A stretch of 64,000 bases of DNA. It comes from DATJLY01 sp035604615 (GTDB lineage: Bacteria > Pseudomonadota > Alphaproteobacteria > ATCC43930 > CGMCC-115725). The stretch is from NCBI GenBank assembly GCA_035604615.1, contig DATNID010000021.1, positions 29,712 to 93,711 of the forward strand, read 5' to 3'. This document shows, piece after piece, positions 7,852 through 17,350 of the stretch. Under the pieces are notes generated by a model that worked only from the letters and a program-made list of their open reading frames with translations, did not search any database and was not told where the DNA came from. Numbering within the stretch: the stretch's first letter is position 1; each line of letters starts with the position of its first letter. Both the position numbers and the translations under genes were made by a program.

Positions 7852-8832
7852 ATGGGACGCCTGTCGCGCCGCACGGCTCTGCACCTCGCCTTCCTCGCCA
7901 TCGCGCTCGCGGTGCCGCTGTTGCACGACACCTATTACACGCGCTTCGCGACCCAGATCGCGATGTACGGCATGGCCGCGGTGTCGGTCGATCTGCTGCT
8001 GGGCTATGCCGGCCTCGTCACCTTCGGCCAGGCGGCGTTCTTCGGCGTCGGCGCCTACGCCGCGGGCATGCTGACCGTCGCCGGGTTTCACGAGGCGCTC
8101 GTGGTATGGCCGCTGGCGATGCTCGCCGCGGTCGCCTTCGCGCTGGTGATCGGCGCGCTCTCCATGCGCACCGAGGGGTTCCACTTCATCATGGTGACGC
8201 TCGCCTTCGCGCAGATGGTCTATTACATCGGCGAGAGCCTGCGCTCCTATGGCGGCGATAACGGGTTCTCGCTGCCGCGGCGCAACACGCTGGCCGGCAT
8301 GAGCCTCGCCGACCACACGGTCTTCTACTATGTCGTGCTGGCGCTCTTGGTGCTGGTGCTCTACCTCGCCTCGCGCCTGGTCGGGTCCGAGTTCGGCATG
8401 GTAATCCGCGGGCGGCGCGACAACGAGCGCCGGCTCGCCGCCATCGGCTTCCCGCCATTCCGCTACAAATACGCCGCCTTCGTCATCGGCGCTGCGATCG
8501 CCGGGCTGGCCGGCGCGCTGATGGCCAACCACGCCCGCTTCGTCAGCCCAGCGATCCTGTCGTGGCAGGTCTCAGGCCAGCTTTTATCGATGGTGATCCT
8601 GGGCTCGGCCGGGACCCTCATCGGCCCAGTATTCGGCGCGGCGGTCTATCTCGTCTTTCAGCAGGTGCTGTCGGACTACACCGACCATTGGATGATCTTC
8701 TTCGGGCCGCTGCTCATCGCGCGCGTGCTGTTCGTCAAGGAAGGCGTGTGGGGCCTTCTGGTGCAGGCCCTAAAGGCGCAGGAGCGGCCCGCCGCGCCCG
8801 TCCCCGCCCCCGACCAGGGCGCCGCGCAATGA
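7852..8832 (+). CDS. livM: branched-chain amino acid-type ABC transporter permease LivM
   Basis: A 326-residue polytopic inner-membrane protein. It has the LivM hallmarks LLLGYAGLVTFGQAAFFGVG, YVVLALLVLVLYLASRLVGS and a conserved GMVIRGRRDNERRLAAIGFP cytoplasmic loop that contacts the ATPase. It completes the translocation pore with LivH. Its stop overlaps the livG start by four bases (ATGA). The last 20 residues are rich in Ala and Pro, a soluble tail. Confidence 0.93.
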   Translation: MGRLSRRTALHLAFLAIALAVPLLHDTYYTRFATQIAMYGMAAVSVDLLLGYAGLVTFGQAAFFGVGAYAAGMLTVAGFHEALVVWPLAMLAAVAFALVIGALSMRTEGFHFIMVTLAFAQMVYYIGESLRSYGGDNGFSLPRRNTLAGMSLADHTVFYYVVLALLVLVLYLASRLVGSEFGMVIRGRRDNERRLAAIGFPPFRYKYAAFVIGAAIAGLAGALMANHARFVSPAILSWQVSGQLLSMVILGSAGTLIGPVFGAAVYLVFQQVLSDYTDHWMIFFGPLLIARVLFVKEGVWGLLVQALKAQERPAAPVPAPDQGAAQ

Positions 8833-9591
8833 GCGACGTCGTGCTCCAGACCGAGGCGATCTCCAAGAGCTTCGGCGCGCTGAAGGCGTGCGACGAGATC
8901 TCGCTCGACGTGAAGCGCGGCGAGGTGCATGCCCTCATTGGCCCCAATGGCGCCGGCAAAACGACGCTCATCGGCCAGATCACCGGCGAGATCGCGCCCG
9001 ACCGCGGACGCATCAATTTCGAGGGACGCGACATCACCGCGCTGGCCACGGCCGAGCGCGCGCGTCTGGGCCTTGCGCGCTCGTTCCAGATCACCAGCAT
9101 CTTCCCGAGCTTCACCGCCGAGGGCAACGTGGCGCTCGCGGTGCAGGCGACCGGGCGCCACAGCTTCCGCTTCTGGGCCCGCGCCGACCGGCTCGAGCGG
9201 CTCAGGGCGCCGGCGCGCCAGCTTCTGCGCGAATTGGGGCTCGGCGCACGCAGCCACGCCGTCGCCGCCGGCATGGCGCATGGCGAGCACCGTCAGCTCG
9301 AGATCGCCATGGCGCTCGCGACCGAGCCCAGCATGCTCCTTCTCGACGAGCCGATGGCCGGGCTCGGCAATGAGGAATCGCAAGCGATGGTGGCGCTGCT
9401 CGCGCGCCTCAAGGGGCGCTACAGCATCCTTCTCATCGAGCACGACATGGATGTCGTGTTCACCCTCGCCGACCGCATCTCGGTCTTGGTGCAGGGCCGC
9501 GTCATCGCCTCGGGCACGGCGGAGGAGATCCGCAACGACCCGCTGGTGCGCGTCGCGTATCTCGGCGAGGACGACGAGTTCGGGGACGAGC

Positions 9592-9605
<14 letters not shown>
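8829..9605 (+). CDS. livG: branched-chain amino acid-type ABC transporter ATP-binding protein LivG
   Basis: A 258-residue cytoplasmic ATPase. Walker A is GPNGAGKTT near residues 38-46. The Q-loop region is LARSFQITSIFPSFTAEGNV. The signature helix appears as HGEHRQLEIAMAL rather than LSGG, as is common in LivG. Walker B is MLLLDEPMAGL and the switch histidine lies in LLIEHDMDVVF. It energises the LivHM pore together with LivF. It starts inside livM and ends inside livF, a tightly coupled arrangement. Confidence 0.93.
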
Positions 9606-10293
<688 letters not shown>

Positions 10294-10305
10294 GAGAAGC
10301 CGCGC

Positions 10306-11688
10306 TCAGGCACGGCCACGCTGCAGCGCGGCGGCGATGAACGCCTCGGGCTTCACCCGGATCGCGGCGCCGGTGGGACAGGCCCGGACGCAGGCCGGAC
10401 CGCCGTCGATCGCCGCGCACAGGTCGCATTTGACCGCGTGCTTGCGGCCAGCGCCCTTGACCATCGCCTCGGGCGACGCGTCCTCGCGCGGCTCATTGCG
10501 CTCCCCGAACAGCAGCCGCATCAGGAGTCCCGATTTCCGCGGCGGCGGCAGGGCCACCATCTGGATCGCGCCGTAAGGGCAGTTGCGCTCGCAATTGCCG
10601 CAACCGTTGCAACTGTCGGCGATGACGATCGCGCCGTCTTGCGTCCGTCCGATCGCGTCGGTGGGACAATCCGCCGTGCAAGAGGGATGCTCGCAATGCC
10701 GGCACGCCATCGGCAGGTGCACCCCGTCGTGGGTCGGACCGGCGTCGCGCATGAGGCGGCCCACGCCGTAATGCGTTTCGGCGCAGGCCTTCTCGCAATT
10801 GTCGCAGTGGACGCAGAGCGCCTCGTCGATCAGGAGGACGTTCGACGCCTCGCCGACCCCCTGGCGCAGGAGGAACTCGATGAGGCCGCTCGCCCGCACA
10901 TTCGGCTGCCGCCGGTGCTCGTCCGTTAGGCGCAGGAAGAGCCGCTCTTCGATGTCGCGGCGCAGGCGGGGACTGGTGGCGAGGAGCGCGCGCATGGCGA
11001 CGCCATCGATCCTGATCGCGTCGGTTGCATTGGCGGCCTTGACGGTGGAGAGGGACGGTGATTGCCGCAGCATCGCCATCTCGCCGACGCAGCTTCCGGC
11101 GGAGAGATAATCGATGACGATCTCGCTGGCGTCGATCTGGCGCGACACGGTGACCGAGCCCTTGCGGACGATGTACACGTGATCGCTCGTGCCGCCTTCG
11201 CGGATCAGCACCTCGTTCGGCCCGAATTCGGCGAGCGCGGCCGTCCGCACGATTTCGGCGAGGCCCGCGTCGTCGGCGTTCGGCGCGAGATACGCCTTGA
11301 TGTGACGGATCATCGTCGCGGCTTCGATCTCGCGTTTGACAGCCGGGACCGACCGCATGAGCCGGACGATCGCACGGCGGTCGATCTCGAGGAGCAGCGA
11401 CCGCGTTTGCGCCGTTGCCGTCACGGCGCGCCCTCGTCCCGAGATGAGACCCATCTCGCCGAAGAATTGGCCGGCATTCAGGGTCGCGATCTCGCGCGGA
11501 TCGCCCGGATCGGTCCGCAATCCGACCTCGCCGAGCAAGATCGAGAAGACGGAATCGGTGTAGTCGTTCTGGCGAAAGACGATTTCGCCCTCCCGCGCCA
11601 GCCGGATTTCGCAATGGACGAGACATTCCCTGACCTGCTGCATCGTGAGCGAGGCAAAGAGCCGCTGGCTCCGTTGCGCCACGATCAC
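10306..11688 (-). CDS. tandem cNMP-binding domains plus four-cluster 4Fe-4S domain (downstream half of an amber-split protein)
   Basis: A 460-residue open frame. It holds two cyclic-nucleotide-binding folds (about residues 15-125 and 130-245) and then a ferredoxin domain with four cysteine clusters: CVHCDNCEKACAETH, CRHCEHPSCTADCP, CNGCGNCERNCPYGA and CDLCAAIDGGPACVRACP. The first CNB loop, FFGEMGLISGRGRAVTATA, keeps the arginine of the phosphate cassette. The second, VGEMAMLRQSPSLSTVKA, lacks it. The frame continues without a break from the oxidoreductase gene upstream apart from one TAG at 11791-11793. This start (GTG 11688) is only the first permissible codon, with no good ribosome site. 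Four-cluster domains like this relay electrons in DmsB/HycB-type subunits. Confidence 0.8.
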   Translation of the reverse strand: MIVAQRSQRLFASLTMQQVRECLVHCEIRLAREGEIVFRQNDYTDSVFSILLGEVGLRTDPGDPREIATLNAGQFFGEMGLISGRGRAVTATAQTRSLLLEIDRRAIVRLMRSVPAVKREIEAATMIRHIKAYLAPNADDAGLAEIVRTAALAEFGPNEVLIREGGTSDHVYIVRKGSVTVSRQIDASEIVIDYLSAGSCVGEMAMLRQSPSLSTVKAANATDAIRIDGVAMRALLATSPRLRRDIEERLFLRLTDEHRRQPNVRASGLIEFLLRQGVGEASNVLLIDEALCVHCDNCEKACAETHYGVGRLMRDAGPTHDGVHLPMACRHCEHPSCTADCPTDAIGRTQDGAIVIADSCNGCGNCERNCPYGAIQMVALPPPRKSGLLMRLLFGERNEPREDASPEAMVKGAGRKHAVKCDLCAAIDGGPACVRACPTGAAIRVKPEAFIAAALQRGRA

Positions 11689-11790
11689 GAACTCCTTGAC
11701 CGGAATCGGCAGTCCAGCCTGTGCGAGCTTGCCCTGCAGCAGTGGCTCATCGAGCGGCGGAATGACGTTGCCGAGGATATGTTCGACGGC

Positions 11791-11793
11791 CTA
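11791..11793 (-). other. in-frame amber codon interrupting a fused oxidoreductase-CNB-ferredoxin protein
   Basis: TAG follows ...LIKDCLKQGY. The same frame then reads 34 further residues, beginning AVEHILGNVIPPLDEPLLQG, into the CNB/ferredoxin frame at 11688. From family memory, continuous homologues have KQGYE followed by VVE here, so a GAG-to-TAG change would explain the stop. A nonsense mutation, suppression, two cooperating polypeptides or a base-call error are the options. Confidence 0.75.
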
Positions 11794-12705
11794 GTAGCCT
11801 TGCTTCAGGCAATCCTTGATCAGCGGGAAGCCGGCCATCGCGCCGATGATATAAAGGCCGGGGACATTCGACTCGTAAGTCTCGGACAGAACGGGAAGAG
11901 CGTCCGGGTCGTCGCCCGAGAACGCGATCCCGGCGCCGGCGAGCCAGTCCGGCCGGGTTCCGCTGCCGATTCGCGCCACGAGTCGGTCGCAATTGAGGCG
12001 GACGTCGCCGGACGTGGTCTCGAGCGCGAGGTAGCCGACGCCGATTCGCTTCGGCCGGGCATTGGCCAGCTCGCGCATGATGCCGCGGTTGATCGCGCTG
12101 CCAATCCGGGCCGCATTGGCCGGTTTGGCGCGCGGAAAGCCGCGGCCCCGATTGACGATGGTGACACGGTTGCCGTCGGCCAGCGCCAGCGCGTTCTCGA
12201 TCGCGGCATCGCCCGCGCCGATGACGATGATCTCCTCGCCCCGGTACTCGTCGGGATCGTCGAGCTGGTACTGGACGAAGGGAAGATCGGCACCCGGGAT
12301 GGCGAGACTGCGCGGATTACTCTGGACGCCGATCGCGAGAATGACGTGCTCCGCCGTCAGCGCGGCGCCGTCGGCGAGCGCAATGTCGAAGCCGCCATGC
12401 AGCGCCTTGATCGATACGACCTCGGCGTTGTGACGGATTTCGACGCGCGCATCCTGCATGTCCCTTTCCCAGGTCTCAATGATCTCCTCGCGCGCGCCTT
12501 CCTTGAAGCCGAGATCGCTGCGCAGGGGCAGGAAATCTGGCGCCGCCATGACGTGCTTGCGCTTGTGGAAATTGAACACCGTATCGGCGAGGTGAGGCCT
12601 GCGCTCGAGCAGGACATGCGACAGTCCCGTCTTGGCGGCCCGCGCGGCCGCGCTCATACCCGCCGGCCCCGAGCCAATGACGGCCAGGGCGTAATCCGTT
12701 GTCAC
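11791..12705 (-). CDS. NAD(P)/FAD-dependent oxidoreductase, thioredoxin-reductase-like (upstream half of an amber-split protein)
   Basis: A 304-residue flavoprotein. The FAD-binding motif is VIGSGPAGMSAAARAA at the N-terminus. The NAD(P)H-binding motif IIVIGAGDAAIENALALA is mid-protein, and the closing FAD motif is VPGLYIIGAMAGFPLIKDC. The CxxC redox motif of true thioredoxin reductase is absent, so it should pass electrons directly to an attached or partner centre. The GTG at 12705 is preceded by GGGGGAAA; a TTG at 12741 is the other candidate. The stop is a TAG beyond which coding continues in frame into the CNB/ferredoxin part. Together they would make a 799-residue sensor-linked redox protein. 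Confidence 0.82.
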   Translation of the reverse strand: MTTDYALAVIGSGPAGMSAAARAAKTGLSHVLLERRPHLADTVFNFHKRKHVMAAPDFLPLRSDLGFKEGAREEIIETWERDMQDARVEIRHNAEVVSIKALHGGFDIALADGAALTAEHVILAIGVQSNPRSLAIPGADLPFVQYQLDDPDEYRGEEIIVIGAGDAAIENALALADGNRVTIVNRGRGFPRAKPANAARIGSAINRGIMRELANARPKRIGVGYLALETTSGDVRLNCDRLVARIGSGTRPDWLAGAGIAFSGDDPDALPVLSETYESNVPGLYIIGAMAGFPLIKDCLKQGY

Positions 12706-12969
12706 ACTTTCCCCCGATTCCGTCGCTGCCGCAGACGGCAAGGCGCTGCCGGTCGCGATCCTGCCGGACCGCGTTTGCCCATCGTCTTACGAAGTCACGG
12801 ATTTATGTATTGGACAGCGCTGAGATGTCGCCAAAAGCCTGCGAACTCAGTCGTCTATTGAATTCCCCCAGATAAACATGAGCGCGACCGTTGCGCGTGC
12901 AGGACCCTACAATGGAGCGAGTGCGGCGCCTGTGACAAAAATGAGGGCAAGTTTTCCAGATGAATCAGC

Positions 12970-13887
12970 CTACTCCACCGGCGTCGGGTCGGCGATGATG
13001 GGGTTACGCAAGGTCCCGAGGCCGGTGATCTCGACCTCGCAGATGTCGCCGGGCTTCATGCGGGTGCGGCCGGGAATGCGCTTCGAATCGTAGGGGGTCG
13101 GCTGATAGCCCGGCGGCGGGTGGAGCGCGCCGGGCGTTCCCATCACGATCACGTCGCCCGCGCGCAGCAGGTATCCGGTCGAGAGGTAATGGATCACCTG
13201 CTCGACCGAGAACAGCATGTCGTCGAGCTTGGATTTCTGCTTGTCGACGCCGTTGAGGCGGGTGATGACGGTGTGGTTGGGCGGCGGGCCGAACTCGTCG
13301 GGCGTCATCAGCCACGGGCCGAAGCTGCCCGAGCGCTCGAAATTCTTGCCCAGCCCGAATTGCCGGTTGTGGCCCTGAAACTCGCGCACCGAGCCTTCGT
13401 TGTAGCAGGAATATCCTGCCACGTGCTGCAGCGCGCGCTTCACCGGGATGTGGCGGCCGGGCGTGCCGATCACCACCGCCAGCTCGCCCTCGTAATCGAA
13501 GGTCTCGGCGACCTTGGGGTCGGGGCACCACAGCGGCTCGAGATGCCCGACCTGGCTGCACGGCATGCGCATGAAGATCTGCGGATAGTCCTTGGAGGTG
13601 GTGAGGCCGGTCTCCTCGATATGCGCCTTGAAGTTGAGCGCCAGGGCCCAGATCGCCTGCGGCTCGGGCATGACCGGATCAACCGACACCTGGTCGAGCC
13701 TGAGATCCGGGTCGCGCCCCTTCACCGCCTCGGCCGCCGCCTTCAAGCCAGCCGGCCCCATCTCCAGGATCGCCTTCAGCGTTCCCGGCAATTCGGGCGC
13801 CGCGCGCCTGAGCGACACGAAGCGCACATCGTCCGCCATCACGCCGACCCCGGTGTGATCGCGCCGGTGATAGGAGATGAGCCGCAT
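12970..13887 (-). CDS. fumarylacetoacetate hydrolase (FAH) family protein
   Basis: A 305-residue protein of the FAH fold, which cleaves or isomerises 2-oxo acids late in aromatic breakdown. Metal ligands are visible in ETFDYEGELAVVIGTPGRHI (the E-x-E pair) and in the adjacent acidic positions. The substrate-loop motif GDVIVMGTPGALHPPPGY and the RMKPGDICEVEITGLGTLRN end are typical. GAGGGG precedes the ATG at 13887. It lies 20 bases downstream of an extradiol-type dioxygenase on the same strand, so the two probably act in sequence on a ring-cleavage product. The exact substrate is unknown. Confidence 0.9.
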   Translation of the reverse strand: MRLISYHRRDHTGVGVMADDVRFVSLRRAAPELPGTLKAILEMGPAGLKAAAEAVKGRDPDLRLDQVSVDPVMPEPQAIWALALNFKAHIEETGLTTSKDYPQIFMRMPCSQVGHLEPLWCPDPKVAETFDYEGELAVVIGTPGRHIPVKRALQHVAGYSCYNEGSVREFQGHNRQFGLGKNFERSGSFGPWLMTPDEFGPPPNHTVITRLNGVDKQKSKLDDMLFSVEQVIHYLSTGYLLRAGDVIVMGTPGALHPPPGYQPTPYDSKRIPGRTRMKPGDICEVEITGLGTLRNPIIADPTPVE

Positions 13888-13907
13888 GGTTGTTCCCCTC
13901 TTCGCGT

Positions 13908-14876
13908 TCAGTTCATGGCCCGGACGGCGCGCAGCGACGGCCGGTTGTCCGACGGACGCGGCCGCTCCAGCCCCTCGGGCAAGTGCCACTCGGAGAAGCG
14001 GTTGACGCGGAAGTTCGACGGCTTCCACGCCTCGGTGACGAAATCGGGATTGGAGAAATACTCGATCGTGCCGCCGAGCGGATTCTTGAAGTACCAGAAA
14101 TAGGCCGACGAGATCGGATGCCGCCCCGGCCCGACCGCGGTCTCGTGGCCGGTGCCCGAGAAATGCATACCGCCGCCGAACACCTCGTGGATGTCGTGGA
14201 CCTCGAACGCGACGTGATGCAGCTCGGTCTTGCCGCCCGGCTGCTTCAGCAGAAACAGGTTGTGATGGTCGGCGCGCGCGGCATAGCGCAGGAACACGGC
14301 GGCGCCGCCCACGTAGCGGTCCGACAGGTGGAAGCCGAGCCGCTTGACGTAGAAATTCTCGCCGGCGCGCACGTCAGGGACGGCGAAGACGATGTGGCCC
14401 ATGCGGAACGGCCGCGCGCGCTCGTACATCGGGCTCGGCGCGTCGACCCGGCCGCGCGCGCCGGGCACGTTCAAGGGCAAGGTCGAACGGTCGGGCTCCT
14501 TGCCGTGACGCCACACCCGGATGCCGAAATTGACGCCGCAATCGTCGACCGCGTGGATCGTGCCGTCCTTGTCCTCGCTGACATCGCGATCGCGCGCCAG
14601 CTCGTCGCCCAGCGCGTCGCGGTCCTTGGCCGAGCGCACGCCCCACACCACCTCGCGGAACTCGGCGCCGCCTGAGAGCTTGGGCGGGAGCGACTTGCTG
14701 CCGTCGGGCCGCACCACGACCTCGCTGCCGATCTCGGTGGCGAAGACCAGGCCGGACTTGGCGTCCTTCACCTTCTTCAGGCCCCAATCGGCGAACAGCT
14801 TGCGCGGCACCGAGAGATCGGGGGCGCCGAACACCACGCTGTCGATGCCGACGAACCGCGCATCATGCTTCGCCAT
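13908..14876 (-). CDS. two-domain VOC protein, extradiol (catechol 2,3-type) dioxygenase-like
   Basis: A 322-residue protein with an N-terminal VOC module lacking ligands and a C-terminal module that keeps the 2-His-1-carboxylate iron triad: H161 (MGHIVFAV), H221 (LHHVAFEV) and E272 (GTIEYFSN). That is the layout of type I extradiol dioxygenases, which open catecholic rings with O2. Length fits the two-domain class. A GAGGC Shine-Dalgarno site lies before the ATG. It is first in a two-gene minus-strand unit with the FAH-family gene. The preferred catechol cannot be told. Confidence 0.85.
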   Translation of the reverse strand: MAKHDARFVGIDSVVFGAPDLSVPRKLFADWGLKKVKDAKSGLVFATEIGSEVVVRPDGSKSLPPKLSGGAEFREVVWGVRSAKDRDALGDELARDRDVSEDKDGTIHAVDDCGVNFGIRVWRHGKEPDRSTLPLNVPGARGRVDAPSPMYERARPFRMGHIVFAVPDVRAGENFYVKRLGFHLSDRYVGGAAVFLRYAARADHHNLFLLKQPGGKTELHHVAFEVHDIHEVFGGGMHFSGTGHETAVGPGRHPISSAYFWYFKNPLGGTIEYFSNPDFVTEAWKPSNFRVNRFSEWHLPEGLERPRPSDNRPSLRAVRAMN

Positions 14877-14965
14877 GGCAAGCCTCGCTTGAGCCCTGAG
14901 GATCGTGCGCGACTAGAGCATCGCCCGACGCCCGCGGTCAAGGGCACCCTCGGCGTTCCGAGAAA

Positions 14966-15652
14966 TCAGACGGAGGTCACGGGCCTCATCGCGTGTCGGT
15001 CATCAGCGCAGCGGTCCGGAAGAACGAGGCGGAATTCGCGCCTGAAGCGGAGATTTATATAGTCCCACAGCTCCGTGATCTCCTCCGCGCCGCCATTATC
15101 GGCGATCTCCATCACGGTGCGACCGTCGATCATGCTGGCCGCAAAGCCGGTGCGGTGATGCACCACGACCGGGGCGAGCGCGCCCCGCTGCGACAGCGCT
15201 AGCGCCGCCTCGGCAGTGATGCGTGCCCTCGGCGTCGCGCCGTTGAGCACGAAAATGAAGGGTTTCGCCAGCCGCTCGACAAATTCGACGGTGGCGGCGG
15301 CGGCGCGCAGATCGTGCGGGCTCGGCTGTACCGGCACCAGCACGAGGTCCGCGTGGCGAATGACTTCGACGACAGTCTCCAAGATGGCGGGAGGCGTGTC
15401 GACGAGGACAAGCGCGACGCCCGCCGCGCGCATCCGCTCGAGATCCGTCGCGAGCTGCGCCATGCGGCACCGCGCGAAGAGCGGCGTATTCGCTTGGCGC
15501 GCATTCCACCAATCGGACAGGCTGCCTTGCGGATCGGAATCGACGAGAGCGACGGCACCGGACATCGTCCTCTCAGCCGCGATTGCAAGATGCCCCGCCA
15601 AGGTCGTTTTGCCGGAACCGCCTTTTTGCGACGCAAGCGCAATGACGTACAT
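14966..15652 (-). CDS. ParA/MinD-type ATPase
   Basis: A 228-residue deviant Walker ATPase. Walker A is KGGSGKTT (residues 10-17). The VALVDSDPQGSLSDWW segment is the A' motif and VALVLVDTPPAILETVVEVI the Walker B region. No ParB or parS neighbour is present and the protein lacks the N-terminal HTH of plasmid ParA, so it resembles orphan ParA proteins that position protein complexes. ATG 15652 was chosen because GAGGGTGGAC is correctly spaced; a GTG at 15661 overlaps that site. It is transcribed away from the repeat-containing membrane protein at 15888. Confidence 0.88.
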   Translation of the reverse strand: MYVIALASQKGGSGKTTLAGHLAIAAERTMSGAVALVDSDPQGSLSDWWNARQANTPLFARCRMAQLATDLERMRAAGVALVLVDTPPAILETVVEVIRHADLVLVPVQPSPHDLRAAAATVEFVERLAKPFIFVLNGATPRARITAEAALALSQRGALAPVVVHHRTGFAASMIDGRTVMEIADNGGAEEITELWDYINLRFRREFRLVLPDRCADDRHAMRPVTSV

Positions 15653-15887
15653 AAAGTCCACCCTCGACGCTTGACTGACTGGGGCTTGACGCTACTCGCT
15701 TTACGAAACGGCAACCACTCCGTTTGCAGACAAAGCGGCGAAAGTGATCGACAAGTCGCCACCTCGATTCAAGCGAATTGGCGGCAAATTGAGGACGAAA
15801 GTGCTTTGTCGATTCGCGTTGAGATGTCAGAATCGATTCTCCGCTCAATTGCGCGAACGGCTCCCCTTTATCTTTTCCTGTGCGTCA

Positions 15888-17237
15888 ATGAAGTTACCGA
15901 TGCCGTTGCCCAATGGGCTAGGGGTACTCGTTCCGGAAGCGGATCTGCGCACCATCGTGATCCCGCGGCGGGATCTGTGTCCCAAAGCAGGGGATGCAAC
16001 ACTCGCGCTCGCCCAATCCGAATTGGCGGAAGGACTTTTCTTCGCCAAGGGCTCCGCCACGGCTCAAGCATTCCGACCCTCATATTGGCACTATGACGAG
16101 CCTCATACCGTCGAGGCGGAAGACGCTTGCGCTGCAATCGAGGACGGGACGGAAGATGGCGCCGTCGGCCCGCATGACTCATCTCGCGGCGACGACGAGC
16201 TCATCTTCATCGAGCGCGGGTTCCTCGCCACACATCTTCGGGCGCTGATGCAGGAGCATGCCCCTGGATCCGACCACGGCAGCGCCGAGCAATCTGAAAT
16301 GCCATCGTTCAAGCCAGAAATTCCGGAATCCCGAGTTCCTGAAGCGGATTTACGCTCGATCCAGCTCCGGCGGAGCAGGCCCGAGACGACATTGGTCGAC
16401 GGTTTGTTCTTGCGAAAGAGCGTCGACGCCGCCTCCGCGACCGAACGTGCGTTGGAAGTGCCATTGGAAGGTCGCTCCGGATGCGACACGACGTCCGATG
16501 TCCCCGAGCCTTGCGTCCAAGCGCGCGAGGATGCACCACGCGTCGGATTCGAGGACGGGCCTGTCGCTAGGCTCTGTCTCGAGACAGCGCCGCCCGTGGC
16601 GTCGGACGTCGAGATCGGCGAGGCAGCACCGCTCGCGAGCGTGAAGGCCGAATTCGCGCAGCGCGACAATGCCGCGCGTCGCGACGACACGGTCCATGAC
16701 GCGGCATTCGTGCGGCCAAGCGAACGCCGAAGACCCTCTCTGGCACCCGCACAGGTGGCGATCCTCGTGTTCGGCAGCGTCGCTTTGCTGGTGTCCATTG
16801 TGGTCTTCATCCTTTCCAATACACCCCGGCCCGGCGACATCGTCGCCGTGCAGCTGCCACAAGTCACGGCTCCGGCTGCCGTTCCCGTCACCGCTCCGGT
16901 TACCGCTCCGGTCGCGGAACCGGTTGCCGCCCAAGTCACCGCTCCGGTGGTCCAACCGACGTCCGAGGCCGGTGGGGATTTCCTCGCGCGCGGCGACGAT
17001 AGCCTCAGACTCGGCGATGTCTTCGCCGCACGGCTTTACTACGAGCGCGCCGCCGACGTCGGAAACGCGCACGGAGCACTCATGGTGGGCGCGACGTTCG
17101 ATCCGGCCTTCCTCGCCCGCGTCGGCGTGCAAGGGCTTCAAGGCGACGAGAAAGCTGCTTTGGCATGGTATCGTCGCGCCAGCGCGCTCGGCGATCCGGA
17201 AGCGGCGAAACTGCAGAAGGGTCTCGAGCGCAAATAG
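15888..17237 (+). CDS. single-pass membrane protein with duplicated VPEADLR module and C-terminal Sel1/TPR-like repeats
   Basis: A protein of about 449 residues. The motif VPEADLRTI near residue 15 returns as VPEADLRSI near residue 150. Each is followed by a GLFF/GLFL-x-K phrase, suggesting a duplicated 40-50 residue module. A polar acidic linker leads to one membrane span (VAILVFGSVALLVSIVVFIL, about residues 288-307). Next comes a Pro/Ala/Val/Thr stretch with repeated VTAPV units and then helical repeats RLYYERAADVGNAHGA and ALAWYRRASALGDPEAA of Sel1 type. The topology suggests a cytoplasmic N-terminus and periplasmic repeats. The start is uncertain; the frame is open from 15744. The family is not recognised. 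Confidence 0.65.
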   Translation: MKLPMPLPNGLGVLVPEADLRTIVIPRRDLCPKAGDATLALAQSELAEGLFFAKGSATAQAFRPSYWHYDEPHTVEAEDACAAIEDGTEDGAVGPHDSSRGDDELIFIERGFLATHLRALMQEHAPGSDHGSAEQSEMPSFKPEIPESRVPEADLRSIQLRRSRPETTLVDGLFLRKSVDAASATERALEVPLEGRSGCDTTSDVPEPCVQAREDAPRVGFEDGPVARLCLETAPPVASDVEIGEAAPLASVKAEFAQRDNAARRDDTVHDAAFVRPSERRRPSLAPAQVAILVFGSVALLVSIVVFILSNTPRPGDIVAVQLPQVTAPAAVPVTAPVTAPVAEPVAAQVTAPVVQPTSEAGGDFLARGDDSLRLGDVFAARLYYERAADVGNAHGALMVGATFDPAFLARVGVQGLQGDEKAALAWYRRASALGDPEAAKLQKGLERK

Positions 17238-17350
17238 CGGGTGCGCGCTCCGTCTCCCATCCTGCACCGCTGCCCTTCGCAGTGCCGCGACATGCGCCAT
17301 CGACGGCTGCCGCGCGCGCCGGTATGGTGCGGCGAAACCGGAGAGACGGC

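Noticed and set aside
16861..16950. VTAPV tandem units as a DNA minisatellite
   Set aside because: The repeat is short, imperfect at DNA level and fits a protein linker between the membrane span and Sel1-like repeats.
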